Notes: generated from the letters alone by a model not told the origin. A DNA stretch of 43,074 bases from HGM12713 sp045593725 (GCA_045593725.1 JAZNXE010000030.1:1-43074), one strand, 5' to 3'. Shown: positions 23,475 through 32,537, numbered from the stretch's first letter. Program-made: numbers and translations.

Positions 23475-24743
23475 TTAAAGTCCAAGACTTCTCTCCACCT
23501 CGGCGGCGGCGCTGAGTATTCCTATTTTTCCGCTCTCGTAGGTAAGTCCGCCCTGAAGATACGCCGTATATGGCTCACGGAGAGGTCCGTCCGCTGAAAG
23601 CTCGATTGACGAGCCTTGAGTAAAGGCTCCCGCCGCCATTATTACCTTGTCCGAGTATCCGGGCATCTCCCAAGGCTCGGGAGTAACGAAGGAATCTATG
23701 GGCGAGCCTGCCTGTATGCCTCGGCAGATTGCGCACAGACCCTCCGGAGAGTGGGTTATTACCGACTGGATTATATCATACCTTCTCTCGTCCCATTTCG
23801 GTTCAACGTCAAATCCAAGCCCCTTCTCTCCAAATATATACGCCGCAAGGTGGGCGGTCTTGAGTGCCTGCGCCGTTGTGTGGGGGGCGTAAAAAAGTCC
23901 CTTGTACATGCTCTTGGTCTGACCGAGAGTTGCTCCCACCTCAAGACCGCAGCCCACAGAGGTAAGACGGTAGGATGCAAGCTCTACCGCTCTCGCCGTT
24001 CCCGCTATGTATCCTCCGCTTTCAGCCATTCCGCCGCCCGCGTTCTTTATCAGAGAGCCGATTATCATATCCGCTCCAACCGCCGTCGGTTCTCTCTCCT
24101 CGGTAAACTCACCGTAGCAGTTGTCCACCACCACGTACGCCTTTGGGCAAAGTGGGCGAACAAAGGATATTATCTCACCGATAGCGTCAACACTGAGAGT
24201 CTTTCTGTTAAGATAGCCCTTTGAGCGCTGGATAAATATTACCTTGACTCTATCACCCTCGGCGTCAAGCACCGACCTTATTCTCTCTTTATCAAAGCTT
24301 CCGTCGCTAAACAGGTCTGCCTGTCTGTAATCAACTCCGAAATCCCGAAGCGAGCCGTTCCCCGCCTCTCCCGAGTTTCCTATTACCTCGTCAAGAGTAT
24401 CGTAGGGCTTCCCTGCGATAGAGAACATAATATCCCCGGGGCGAAGAAGACCAAATAGCCCTATTGTCAGCGCCTGAGTACCGTTCACGATGCTGTGTCT
24501 TACAAACGCCGCCTCGGCATCCATAACGTCAGCCCATACCGCGTCCAGCACCTCACGTCCTCTGTCGTCGTAGCCGTATCCGCTGGTAGGAGCAAAAACA
24601 GCGTCGCTGACTCGGTGCTCCCTGAATGCGTCCATTACCTTTTTTGTATTGGCAAAGGAAACCCTGTCTATATCGTTGAAGATAGAAGCGAGCTGCCGCT
24701 CCGCATCCTCAGCCAACCTGATTATTCTATGTGAAAATTCCAT
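23475..24743 (-). CDS. Aluminium-resistance / methionine gamma-lyase-like PLP enzyme
   Basis: 422 aa fold-type I PLP protein of the family annotated as aluminium resistance protein or methionine gamma-lyase-like (COG4100 type). Family blocks are present: the FAPTSGYGYDDRGREVLD opening, the FVRHSIVNGTQALTIGLFG block, VDNCYGEFTE with the pyridine-nitrogen Asp, and IGSLIKNAGGGMAESGGYIAG with the probable PLP lysine. Actual substrate unproven; sulfur amino acid breakdown is the family guess. The ATG follows 3 bases after the upstream M42 stop, so translation is probably coupled. Last gene before the hairpin at 23435. Confidence 0.88.
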   Translation of the reverse strand: MEFSHRIIRLAEDAERQLASIFNDIDRVSFANTKKVMDAFREHRVSDAVFAPTSGYGYDDRGREVLDAVWADVMDAEAAFVRHSIVNGTQALTIGLFGLLRPGDIMFSIAGKPYDTLDEVIGNSGEAGNGSLRDFGVDYRQADLFSDGSFDKERIRSVLDAEGDRVKVIFIQRSKGYLNRKTLSVDAIGEIISFVRPLCPKAYVVVDNCYGEFTEEREPTAVGADMIIGSLIKNAGGGMAESGGYIAGTARAVELASYRLTSVGCGLEVGATLGQTKSMYKGLFYAPHTTAQALKTAHLAAYIFGEKGLGFDVEPKWDERRYDIIQSVITHSPEGLCAICRGIQAGSPIDSFVTPEPWEMPGYSDKVIMAAGAFTQGSSIELSADGPLREPYTAYLQGGLTYESGKIGILSAAAEVERSLGL

Positions 24744-24746
24744 TGG

Positions 24747-25751
24747 TTATCCTCTTTTCAGAACATATTTTTCCGCAAGGTCTATGCACGCCTCCACGTC
24801 ACCCATATCACAGGTTTCCACGCAGGTATGGATATAGCGTGTGGGGATAGATAGCGCTCCCACCATCGCTCCGCCCGCGGTCAGCTGCATAGAGGAGGTA
24901 TCGGTTCCACCCGCTGTAAGCACCTCTTTTTGAGCGGCTATGCCGTTTTCCTTAGCAAGGGCGCTAAGCTCCCTCACCAGCTCCTCGTGGCATATTACCG
25001 AGCTGTCCTTTATCTTAATGGCAACACCCTTGCCAAGAGCGCACGCCATTGCCTTTGCCCCCACGGTGTCCCCCGTTTTGGTAACGTCAAAGCATATAGC
25101 CTCGGTAGGCTGCACCCCGTAGGTAGCGGTCTTGCTTCCGCGGCATCCTACCTCCTCCTGAACAGAGAATACGAAATAAAGGTCCGCGTCAAGCCGGACA
25201 TCCGCGAGTCTTTCGGCAAGTGCAAGAAGAACAAGGCATCCTATCCTATCGTCAAGAGGTCTGCCCGCCACACGCTTACCGCAAAGGCGGTAAAGCTCTG
25301 GAGCACCCACGAAGGAGTCGCCTATTCGCACTTTCCTCTCCGCTTCTCTCCTGCTTTTAGCCCCGATATCTATATACATCCTGTCGGGCTTTATCTCCTC
25401 GGGCTTAATCCCCTCCTCGGGCACGAGCACACCTGCCACGCCCCTTTCGGACACGACCTTACCATACGCGTAGGCGGACAGGTCAACACCTCCAAGGGTA
25501 GCCACACGCACAAATCCGTTATCCTCAATGAAATTCACAAGGAAGCCTATCTCGTCCATGTGGGAGCAAAGCATTATCCTTTTCTCTCCCGTTCTGCCCT
25601 TTTTCACGGCTATAAGATTTCCCAGAGTGTCAACGCTTACGCCGTCAACGTAGCCTTTTATTTTTTCCTTAAGCAGCCGGCAGAGCCTACTCTCTCTTCC
25701 CGAAATCGCAGACACCGCGCATATCTGCTTTAGCGTTGTGTAAAGATTCAT
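24747..25751 (-). CDS. M42 family metallo-aminopeptidase (copy 3)
   Basis: 334 aa. Zinc ligands and catalytic residues of the M42 (TET/FrvX) family are in place: SHMDEIG (H64, D66), GRPLDDRIGC with the bridging Asp, VQEEVG with catalytic Glu and metal Glu, FDVTKTGD and the last His in PTRYIHT. M42 enzymes form large dodecameric cages that trim peptides. Its ribosome binding site is GGGGAAAAT. It lies between a CE2 lipoprotein gene and the PLP enzyme gene. It is only distantly similar to the other two copies, so these are old paralogs rather than recent duplicates. Confidence 0.93.
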   Translation of the reverse strand: MNLYTTLKQICAVSAISGRESRLCRLLKEKIKGYVDGVSVDTLGNLIAVKKGRTGEKRIMLCSHMDEIGFLVNFIEDNGFVRVATLGGVDLSAYAYGKVVSERGVAGVLVPEEGIKPEEIKPDRMYIDIGAKSRREAERKVRIGDSFVGAPELYRLCGKRVAGRPLDDRIGCLVLLALAERLADVRLDADLYFVFSVQEEVGCRGSKTATYGVQPTEAICFDVTKTGDTVGAKAMACALGKGVAIKIKDSSVICHEELVRELSALAKENGIAAQKEVLTAGGTDTSSMQLTAGGAMVGALSIPTRYIHTCVETCDMGDVEACIDLAEKYVLKRG

Positions 25752-25763
25752 ATTTTCCCCTTG

Positions 25764-27029
25764 TTAAACAAGATTTTTTGTACGAATGTATTCGCATATC
25801 TGCTCCATAATTTTTTGGTGAGCGGCGGCGCTGGGATGTCCCTCCGCGCCCTTTCTGTTCTCCGCGGAATAGGTGAGCTTGAAGGAGTATATCTTCTCTG
25901 CCTCGCCGCCAAGCTCTGCGATAGCGGCATTGACCTGATTTTCCGTCTCTTCCTTACCATTAAATACACCGTTTACCCAAAGTATCGGTACCTTTTCACC
26001 GTATTTTTCGCGTACGGTTTCTATAAGAGCCTTAGCTTCCTTCTTGACTATGGTTGGGTCGGTGTAATTTATAGAGTGACCGCTAACGTTCTTAAGATTT
26101 GAGTCGTTAGTTCCAAGATTTATGATTACAAGGTCGGGGACTCTCTCAAAGCCGTATTCGGTTGACGGGCTGCGGTTATAGGATGTTTTGGTGTAGAAAT
26201 CACCCATCTTAGCATCGAACCAAGAATCCGCAAGACCTATTCCGCTCTCGGAGATTATAGAATAATCGGCACCAAGAAGCTCTGCCGTCCTATACGCATA
26301 GCCGAGCGTTCCGTCCTCCCAATCGGCTCCGTTGAGTCCTTGCGCGCTGCCTCCGCCATTAACAAAGGCATTATCTCCCGCAGAACCCATTCCGCAGGTA
26401 AGGCTGTCACCTATAAATTCGATATAAAGCTCCTTATCAGCAGGAGGGGTATTTGTCAGAGTTCCCGTGTAGGAGAGCTTCTCGTATCTAAGCAAGGAGT
26501 ATCCCGATTCGGTCTGCTTGACCACGCGGATGATATGCTCGCCCGATTCTTTAAAATCGGCAATAGTAATAGTCTTTAATTCCTCAGAGGCTTTAACGTG
26601 GAATTTACCCTCTTTACGCATTGTACCGTCGTAGGTATCAGCCACTCTTATACCGTCGATAAATACCGCGAGATACGCTTCGTTATCTCTCTTTGCGGTG
26701 CATCTCACATCAAGCTTCACCTCGCCCTTAAAAGCTCCGCGAAACTCAATTCCCGAAGCCACGTGGTCAACAGCCAGACCAGTAGGAAGCTGAGTAACTC
26801 TTCCAAGCTTTTTCACAAGAGCGGAATCTTCCTCATCTCCGAGGTCAAGCTCCACGGCATCGAGCTTCTGAGGCTGAGTGGTGCTCTGGGACTCAGAAGG
26901 CTTCTCGCTTTCCGAAGGCTCGTCAATGGAATTGTTAGGCTTCGTCTGCTCCTTACAGCTAAAGAGCATCATGGGCATCATTGTAAGCATCAAAAGCATT
27001 GCTACTGTCATAAAAATCTTCTTGACCAT
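25764..27029 (-). CDS. CE2-type SGNH carbohydrate esterase lipoprotein
   Basis: 421 aa. The signal peptide ends in lipobox LFSC (Cys25), then a Ser/Glu/Pro-rich linker to about 55. An N-terminal jelly-roll-like domain (GIEFRGAFKGEVKLDV, AYLAVFIDGIRV, GEHIIRVVKQTE) leads into the SGNH domain at about 200. Catalytic blocks: GDSLTCGMG (Ser209), GTND and EGHP (His398). The usual Asp three places before the His is absent, as in the CE2 family, which works with a Ser-His dyad. CE2 enzymes remove acetyl groups from plant or surface glycans. AAGGAAAT precedes the ATG. It lies 25 bases after a paralog with an altered nucleophile. Confidence 0.85.
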   Translation of the reverse strand: MVKKIFMTVAMLLMLTMMPMMLFSCKEQTKPNNSIDEPSESEKPSESQSTTQPQKLDAVELDLGDEEDSALVKKLGRVTQLPTGLAVDHVASGIEFRGAFKGEVKLDVRCTAKRDNEAYLAVFIDGIRVADTYDGTMRKEGKFHVKASEELKTITIADFKESGEHIIRVVKQTESGYSLLRYEKLSYTGTLTNTPPADKELYIEFIGDSLTCGMGSAGDNAFVNGGGSAQGLNGADWEDGTLGYAYRTAELLGADYSIISESGIGLADSWFDAKMGDFYTKTSYNRSPSTEYGFERVPDLVIINLGTNDSNLKNVSGHSINYTDPTIVKKEAKALIETVREKYGEKVPILWVNGVFNGKEETENQVNAAIAELGGEAEKIYSFKLTYSAENRKGAEGHPSAAAHQKIMEQICEYIRTKNLV

Positions 27030-27054
27030 ATTTTTTCTTATTTCCTTGAGCTTA

Positions 27055-28284
27055 TTATTCCCCTACGGGAAGTATATTCTTTTCTCTGATGAAATTAAGC
27101 AGTCCCTCAGCCGACTGAAGGTGACCCTGAGCATCGGTATGCTTCTGTCCTCCAAGTCGGTTGGTATGTACCTGATACATATAAAGTCCTGCTTCCTCTC
27201 CGCCAAGCTCCTCGATAACCTCTTGGGCTATCTTATATCTGCAATCATTAGCTTCAAGATTCTCCGCGGGATTAGCCTCGGTTATGTCGTATGCCCAGAT
27301 TATCTTGACGCCATCTCCGTGTGTTTCCTTCAAAAACTCAAGAAAATCCTTGGCGGTCTGCTTGAAGACCTCATCGGTAGGTCTGTCAGCCACGGGAATG
27401 TTATTGTCGTTCTTTCCGATATTCAAAACTATAAGGTCGGAGGTTCTTCCCTTGGAGAAATCGTACTCCTCCTTTTTGTTTCTGAAATAAGAATTTGCCT
27501 TGTAGTATTGGGGCGCGGTAACGCCAAACCAGCTTCCCGCAACTCCCATTCCGCTGACACCCAGTATAGAGCAATCGGCGTTAAGAGCCTCGGCGGTTAT
27601 AAATGCCATACTCCGCGTCCCATCCTCATACTCCGCAACCTGAGCTACTTCCGGCTGCTGCTCGGGGGTTCCGTTGTAGTTGCCCATTCCGCATATAAGG
27701 TCAGAGCCTACGAACTCAACCAAATATTCTCTGTCAGCGGGACGCTCTCCAAGGGTTCCGTCCATATTTATCTTGGAAAAATGAGCCAATGCGTAGTGCG
27801 CTTCGGTCTGCTTTACCACCCTGATGCAGTGCTCACCCTCGGTTTCTCCAAAATCTGCCAGAGTAAGAACGGTATCTTTTTTACCGCATTTCACCTCGTA
27901 TCTTTCCTCCTGACGTTCTCCGTCAACATATACGGTGTAGTAAATATGCTTGGTTTGACCCCAAGCCACACGCGCGGAGGTGACGGTAAGATATACCTTA
28001 CCCTTCATAGTGCCCTGAAATTCTATTCCCGAGCCTACGTTGTCGCAAGCGATTCCCACATTGCTTAGAGTGTATCTGCCGTTTATCTTTATCTTATCAA
28101 TATTGTCCTTAAGCAGGTATTCCGTACCGTCAAGCTTGACCTCTTCCTTGCCTGTATTTTTGGTTGTAGCCGAGGTGCTTTGGGAGGTGCTGCCTGTTTC
28201 CCTCTCACCGTTGCATCCAAAGAGTGACAACGGCAGCATAGCCACAATAAGAAGTATTGCTATCAAAGTAAATGCCCTTTTCAT
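27055..28284 (-). CDS. CE2-like lipoprotein with altered nucleophile motif, probable pseudoenzyme
   Basis: 409 aa paralog of the next gene, with lipobox LFGC (Cys24), a Ser/Thr-rich linker, the same jelly-roll domain (GIEFQGTMKGKVYLTV, EHCIRVVKQTE) and an SGNH-like domain. At the nucleophile site the order is GSD (193-195) in place of GDS, so Asp195 stands where the catalytic Ser is expected. The GKND block and His388 are retained, but the Pro after the His is Leu. It is therefore likely inactive or altered and may bind glycan or support the active paralog (inference). Its ATG overlaps the upstream M42 stop (ATGA). Confidence 0.82.
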   Translation of the reverse strand: MKRAFTLIAILLIVAMLPLSLFGCNGERETGSTSQSTSATTKNTGKEEVKLDGTEYLLKDNIDKIKINGRYTLSNVGIACDNVGSGIEFQGTMKGKVYLTVTSARVAWGQTKHIYYTVYVDGERQEERYEVKCGKKDTVLTLADFGETEGEHCIRVVKQTEAHYALAHFSKINMDGTLGERPADREYLVEFVGSDLICGMGNYNGTPEQQPEVAQVAEYEDGTRSMAFITAEALNADCSILGVSGMGVAGSWFGVTAPQYYKANSYFRNKKEEYDFSKGRTSDLIVLNIGKNDNNIPVADRPTDEVFKQTAKDFLEFLKETHGDGVKIIWAYDITEANPAENLEANDCRYKIAQEVIEELGGEEAGLYMYQVHTNRLGGQKHTDAQGHLQSAEGLLNFIREKNILPVGE

Positions 28285-29369
28285 ATTCCTTCTCTCCTGT
28301 AATTCTTTATTATGGCAGCCGCAAGGGAGCGAACCGCCTTATAGTCATCAATATGAGCTACGCAGGCAGGTGAATGAAGATACCTCGTTGGCACTGACAG
28401 GGCAAGAGTCTTTATACCCGTGAGCGCCTTGTGTATGTGCCCCGCATCGTTTCCTCCCGAAACGTATCTCTTTATCTGAGCCCCGATACCCTCTTTCTTT
28501 GCAAGGGCAAGGGCGTAATCCACCAGCTCGCGGTCATAAACCGTGGCTCTGTCAGCCACCGATATCACTCCGCCCGCGCCTACGTCGGCTACCCTTCTGT
28601 GAGCCTCGGTGTCGGGAATATCGCTTATAGCCGTGGCTTCAAGCACCAGAGCAAGGTGGGGGGCAATAAGCCTTGCCGCCGCCTCCGCACCCGAGTATCC
28701 AATCTCCTCACGCACAGTAAAGCAGAAGTAAACGTCCGCGTTTATAGCGGGCGGCTCGGCGTGAAGGCTCTCCATAATCTCAATCAGAGCGGCGCAGCCC
28801 ATTCTGTCGTCAAGAGCCTTACCCTTGAGGGTCATACCGCCCTTACCAAAGGTATAAAACTCAGAATCAAAGGTTGCAAACGCGCCTACGCTTATAAGTG
28901 AGTCGGCATCCTCACGGGAGGTGACTCCTATATCCATATAGAGCTTATCCGCGCCCAATGCCTTCTGGCGCTCGTCCTTATCCTTGTGATGTATCGCCTT
29001 GGAGCAGATAACTCCGCTTATAAGTCCTCGCTTACCTTCAAGGGTTATCTTGCGTCCCGCAAGGACCGAGGAGTCAATTCCTCCCACGCAGCCAAAGGTA
29101 AGCATTCCGTCTGAGCATATACCGTCCACCATAAAGCCGACCTCGTCCATATGGGCGCAAAGCATTATTTTAGAGCGCTTCTCGCTCTCTCCAAAGCTCA
29201 TACGGCAGATAAGATTTCCCATCCTATCTACAATTGCGCTGTGGGCTATATTACGGACTCTCCCGCTTATAAGCTCACGCACTCTCTCCTCCCGTCCCGA
29301 TGGACCGAAGGCAAGGCTGAGGGATTTTATAAGCTCTATGTCAGCGCCCAGATTCATTTCAGCTTGCAT
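28281..29369 (-). CDS. M42 family metallo-aminopeptidase (copy 2)
   Basis: 362 aa. Metal ligands: AHMDEVG (H73, D75), GKALDDRMGC, VREEIGYSG, a Glu in VLEATAISD and the final His in PTRYLHS. AGGAGG lies 7 bases before the ATG at 29369, so this start is preferred over the ATG at 29357 that would overlap the upstream stop. It overlaps the preceding M42 gene by 16 bases and the following esterase gene by 4, so the three are tightly coupled. Confidence 0.92.
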   Translation of the reverse strand: MQAEMNLGADIELIKSLSLAFGPSGREERVRELISGRVRNIAHSAIVDRMGNLICRMSFGESEKRSKIMLCAHMDEVGFMVDGICSDGMLTFGCVGGIDSSVLAGRKITLEGKRGLISGVICSKAIHHKDKDERQKALGADKLYMDIGVTSREDADSLISVGAFATFDSEFYTFGKGGMTLKGKALDDRMGCAALIEIMESLHAEPPAINADVYFCFTVREEIGYSGAEAAARLIAPHLALVLEATAISDIPDTEAHRRVADVGAGGVISVADRATVYDRELVDYALALAKKEGIGAQIKRYVSGGNDAGHIHKALTGIKTLALSVPTRYLHSPACVAHIDDYKAVRSLAAAIIKNYRREGI

Positions 29370-30436
29370 AGCAGGTCCTCCTTACCAAAGCGCTTGGCTA
29401 TATTCCCGGATGAAACGAAAGCACTTACCGCCCTGTACAGACTCTCACAGTCCTCAAGAGAAATAACCTCGTTATAGGTATGCATATTTCTAAGGGGAAG
29501 TCCCACGTCCACCACAGGTACGCCAAGCCCCGACAGATTTACCTCCGTGGCGTTAGTTCCCGTAGATGAGGGCGCGGCGCAGGCTGTGTGAGGAATATCT
29601 CCAGCCTCGCAAAGTTCCCAAAAAGCTTCTGTAAGCCCTCTGTGTGTAGCCGCGCTGTACGATATGGATACTCCCTTGCCTATTTCCACCGTTTCTCTTG
29701 CGGGAGCGTCGGGAGCGTTTCCAAGATTAACGTCAAGCACCATAGCGTAATCAGGCTCGATATTAAAGCAAGCGGGACTGACACCGCCCTCACGCGAGCT
29801 CTCCTCACGTGCCGAAAGGCAGAGATACACGTCGCCTGCCAGCTCCTGTCTGCCCGTGTCCGCAACAGCCGCAGCAGCCACCGCCGCGCACGCCTTGTCG
29901 TCAAAGCTCTTACCCGCTATATATTTATCGCCAACCTTACTGTAATTGGGTGAAAAGCCAACAGGTGTTCCTATGGGCACCAGCTCCATAAGCTCGTCAG
30001 TCGAGTATCCTTCTCCCACGTCTATCATAAGCTCCTCTACGAGAGGGAGCTTTCCGTCCTTATCTGCTCTTAGGTGGGGGGGGATGGATATAACCACTCC
30101 TCTGAGTATCTCCTTACCGTAAACGCTCACATCCGCCGCCTGCATTATAGCGGGGTCTATTCCCCCGATATTGACTATTCTGAGAAATCCGCCCTCAAGC
30201 ACGTCGGATACGAGCATCCCCACCTCGTCAAGGTGAGCGTCAACAAGTATCCTCCGGGCGTTTTCTCTGCCGCACCTCCGCACAAGGACGTGGTTCCCAA
30301 CACTGTCCACGCTTATCTCGTCAAAGCAGTGCCCGTAGATATTTCTTATTTCCTCGGTAGCTCTGTATTCAAAGCCCGACACCGACATAACTTGGCAGAG
30401 CGCGACTATTTTATCCGCCAACATCTCCTTACTCAT
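29354..30436 (-). CDS. M42 family metallo-aminopeptidase (copy 1)
   Basis: 360 aa. Ligand set: AHLDEVG (H68, D70), GKSFDDKACAAV, SAREESS, LDVNLGNAPD and the last His in RNMHTYNE. The catalytic Glu pair is REES where most family members have EE followed by Gly, a small departure. The ribosome binding site is GAGG before the ATG. It follows the yifB gene by 25 bases and leads the M42/esterase run. Confidence 0.92.
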   Translation of the reverse strand: MSKEMLADKIVALCQVMSVSGFEYRATEEIRNIYGHCFDEISVDSVGNHVLVRRCGRENARRILVDAHLDEVGMLVSDVLEGGFLRIVNIGGIDPAIMQAADVSVYGKEILRGVVISIPPHLRADKDGKLPLVEELMIDVGEGYSTDELMELVPIGTPVGFSPNYSKVGDKYIAGKSFDDKACAAVAAAAVADTGRQELAGDVYLCLSAREESSREGGVSPACFNIEPDYAMVLDVNLGNAPDAPARETVEIGKGVSISYSAATHRGLTEAFWELCEAGDIPHTACAAPSSTGTNATEVNLSGLGVPVVDVGLPLRNMHTYNEVISLEDCESLYRAVSAFVSSGNIAKRFGKEDLLCKLK

Positions 30437-30461
30437 AATACCTCTTCACTATTACCTATTT

Positions 30462-32012
30462 TCATCCGCCCCAGTATTTCTTGTCAAGGCTTCTGTACTG
30501 TATCGCCTCCGCGATATGATTTGCTTTTATGGTTTCCGATGCGTCCATATCGGCAATGGTTCTCGCCACGCGCATTATCCTGTCGTAGCCTCTTGCCGAC
30601 ATACCCATCTTGTCATAAGCGTTCTTCAGAAGAACACTCGCCGACTGCTCCATAACACAGTATTTGCGTATAGAAGCCGAGTCAAGCTGAGCGTTGCTCC
30701 AGATTCCCTTTTCTCTGGCGTCACTCATACGCTCAAGAGCAAAGCGCCGCGCCTTTGTAACCCTCTCTCTTACTACCGCCGAGGACTCGGCGGGAGCGCT
30801 GCTTGCGGCAAGCTCGTCATAGGACAGAGAGGGAAGCTCTATCTGTATATCTATTCTGTCAAGCATAGGTCCGCTTATCTTTGATATGTACCTCTTGACG
30901 TCCATCTGGGAGCAGGTGCAGGGCTTAGTGGGATGACCGAAATATCCGCATCTGCACGGATTCATAGCCCCTACCAGCATAAAGGAGCAGGGGTAGGTCA
31001 CTCTGCCGCTGGCTCTGGTTATGGTAACCCGTCTGTCCTCAATGGGCTGACGCAGCGCGTCGGTGACCGATTTTGGAAACTCGGGAAGCTCGTCAAGAAA
31101 TAGCACTCCGTTGTGCGCCAGAGATACCTCTCCGGGAAGCGGATTTACTCCTCCTCCCACAAGGCTCACCGCGCTCATAGTATGGTGCGGCGAGCGGAAG
31201 GGCCTTTGGGACACCAGAGAAACCCCCTCGGGAAGCACTCCCGCCACCGAATGTATCTTGGTAGATTCAATGCTCTCCTCAAAATCAAGAGGAGGCAATA
31301 TTGTGGGTATTCTTTTTGCCAACATTGATTTTCCCGTACCTGGAGGACCTATAAGAAGAATATTGTGTCCTCCTGCCGCCGCAATCTCAATGGCACGCTT
31401 AGCCATTGCCTGACCCTTTACGTCGGCAAAATCAATGGTACTGCTCCTCACGGCGTTCTCGAATGAGTTCCTGTCGCATACTACGGGAGTCATCCTTTTT
31501 TCTCCGTTGAGATGCGCCACAAGCTCACTCACATTCTTTACAGAATATACGGTAATCCCCTCAACCGCCGCAGCCTCAAGAGCGTTATCGGCGGGAGCGT
31601 AAAACTCGCGGTAGCCGGCGTTTCTGGCGGCTACGCACATACAAAGTATTCCTCTCACCGAGCGTATCTCCCCCGAGAGCGACAGCTCGCCCACGAAGCA
31701 TTTATCCGAAAAATCCACCGTGTGGCGTATGATACCGCCGCAACGGAGTATTCCCATAAGCATTGCCGTATCAAAGGCAGAGCCCTCCTTGCGCCTGTCG
31801 GCGGGAGCAAGATTGAGCATAAGCTCCATTGCGGGGAAGCGGTATCCGCTGTTCTCGCAGGCGGTACGCACTCTTTCCTTCGCCTCCTTGACCGCAAGGT
31901 CGGGAAGCCCCACGAGCTCAAAGCGAGGTAATCTTGACTGAGCGTTACACTCCACCGTAACTATATATCCGTCTATTCCGAAAAGCCCCGCGCTATATAC
32001 AGTGGATAACAT
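30462..32012 (-). CDS. YifB/ComM family Mg chelatase-like AAA+ ATPase
   Basis: 516 aa. An N-terminal Lon-protease-like fold (VECNAQSRLPRFELVGLPD), a central AAA+ domain with Walker A GPPGTGKS and Walker B VLFLDELPEF, and the C-terminal Mg-chelatase-like domain (YDRIMRVARTIADMD) are in the usual order. ComM relatives act as branch-migration helicases in natural transformation. The longest frame starts with a TTG at 32027; GGAGG is 6 bases before the ATG at 32012, which is taken here. A promoter lies upstream. Next gene follows after 25 bases. Confidence 0.93.
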   Translation of the reverse strand: MLSTVYSAGLFGIDGYIVTVECNAQSRLPRFELVGLPDLAVKEAKERVRTACENSGYRFPAMELMLNLAPADRRKEGSAFDTAMLMGILRCGGIIRHTVDFSDKCFVGELSLSGEIRSVRGILCMCVAARNAGYREFYAPADNALEAAAVEGITVYSVKNVSELVAHLNGEKRMTPVVCDRNSFENAVRSSTIDFADVKGQAMAKRAIEIAAAGGHNILLIGPPGTGKSMLAKRIPTILPPLDFEESIESTKIHSVAGVLPEGVSLVSQRPFRSPHHTMSAVSLVGGGVNPLPGEVSLAHNGVLFLDELPEFPKSVTDALRQPIEDRRVTITRASGRVTYPCSFMLVGAMNPCRCGYFGHPTKPCTCSQMDVKRYISKISGPMLDRIDIQIELPSLSYDELAASSAPAESSAVVRERVTKARRFALERMSDAREKGIWSNAQLDSASIRKYCVMEQSASVLLKNAYDKMGMSARGYDRIMRVARTIADMDASETIKANHIAEAIQYRSLDKKYWGG

Positions 32013-32044
32013 CATATACCTCCGCAAAATAATTATACACAGTT

Positions 32045-32073
32045 ATTTTACCACATTTTGTCTTGATTTACAA
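32045..32073 (-). promoter_or_regulatory. Probable promoter of yifB and the following genes
   Basis: On the minus strand, -35 TTGTAA (32068-32073), 17 bases, -10 TAAAAT (32045-32050), 32 bases before the ATG. Confidence 0.6.
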
Positions 32074-32161
32074 TAGTTATACGAAATAAGTTATCTTTTT
32101 AATTATAGCGTTGCAATAGCCTTCAAGCTCTAATTTATGAAAATAAGAATTTACATATCTA

Positions 32162-32190
32162 TTGAAATTTTTCAAAAATAAGCTTATAAT
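32162..32190 (+). promoter_or_regulatory. Promoter of the 82-aa small protein gene
   Basis: -35 TTGAAA (32162-32167), 17 bases, -10 TATAAT (32185-32190), followed by a 54-base leader with AAGGAGAGC before the ATG. Confidence 0.75.
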
Positions 32191-32244
32191 ATAGTTTAGA
32201 ATAACGAGCATACTATTCATAAAAGCAAGAAAAGGAGAGCTTTT

Positions 32245-32493
32245 ATGGAAAATTCAACTAAAATGGCTACACTGGACAGCTGCAAAAGCTGTATGAAAAA
32301 GCTGTGCTCTATGAAGGTCAAGGATTCTTTGAATTTTTCGATGAAGATAAGCTGTGATGACGATACTCCCTGCTTTGATAAAACTATCAGCTCGGAGTCG
32401 GAATTTAATCTTCTTAAGACCTTCGGCGTAGCAATGCTGATAGGCGCGGGCATAACTGTGCTGTGCGCCCTTGGCTCTTTATTTAAAAAATAA
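32245..32493 (+). CDS. Small Cys-rich protein with C-terminal membrane span
   Basis: 82 aa, no family recognised. The N-terminal half has CKSCMKKLC and two further cysteines (SCDD, PCF), which could bind a metal or form disulfides. The C-terminal 25 residues (TFGVAMLIGAGITVLCALGSLF) form a membrane span with a positive end, so it is a tail-anchored topology. A consensus-like promoter and a strong Shine-Dalgarno sequence support expression. It precedes the RluA gene by 44 bases with a perfect hairpin in the gap. Confidence 0.75.
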   Translation: MENSTKMATLDSCKSCMKKLCSMKVKDSLNFSMKISCDDDTPCFDKTISSESEFNLLKTFGVAMLIGAGITVLCALGSLFKK

Positions 32494-32499
32494 AACACA

Positions 32500-32524
32500 C
32501 CGACAGCGGCAATGCCGCTGTCGG
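32500..32524. terminator. Perfect 11-bp hairpin between the small protein and rlu genes
   Basis: CCGACAGCGGC pairs with GCCGCTGTCGG over a 3-base loop. No T run follows on the plus strand (AAAAGAGG), so it may be an imperfect terminator, a processing site or a translation-modulating structure just before the ribosome binding site of the next gene. On the minus strand it is followed by a T-rich stretch, but no minus gene ends here. Confidence 0.45.
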
Positions 32525-32537
32525 AAAAGAGGACTTA

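Noticed and set aside
26878..28068. 396-codon plus-strand open frame opposite the CE2 lipoprotein genes
   Set aside because: The minus-strand frames have signal peptides, lipoboxes and SGNH blocks; the plus frame has none and no ribosome binding site.
27055..28284. First thought that the GSD esterase paralog also lacks its catalytic His
   Set aside because: Aligning the last block shows GHL against GHP, so the His (388) is kept; only the nucleophile order and the Pro differ.
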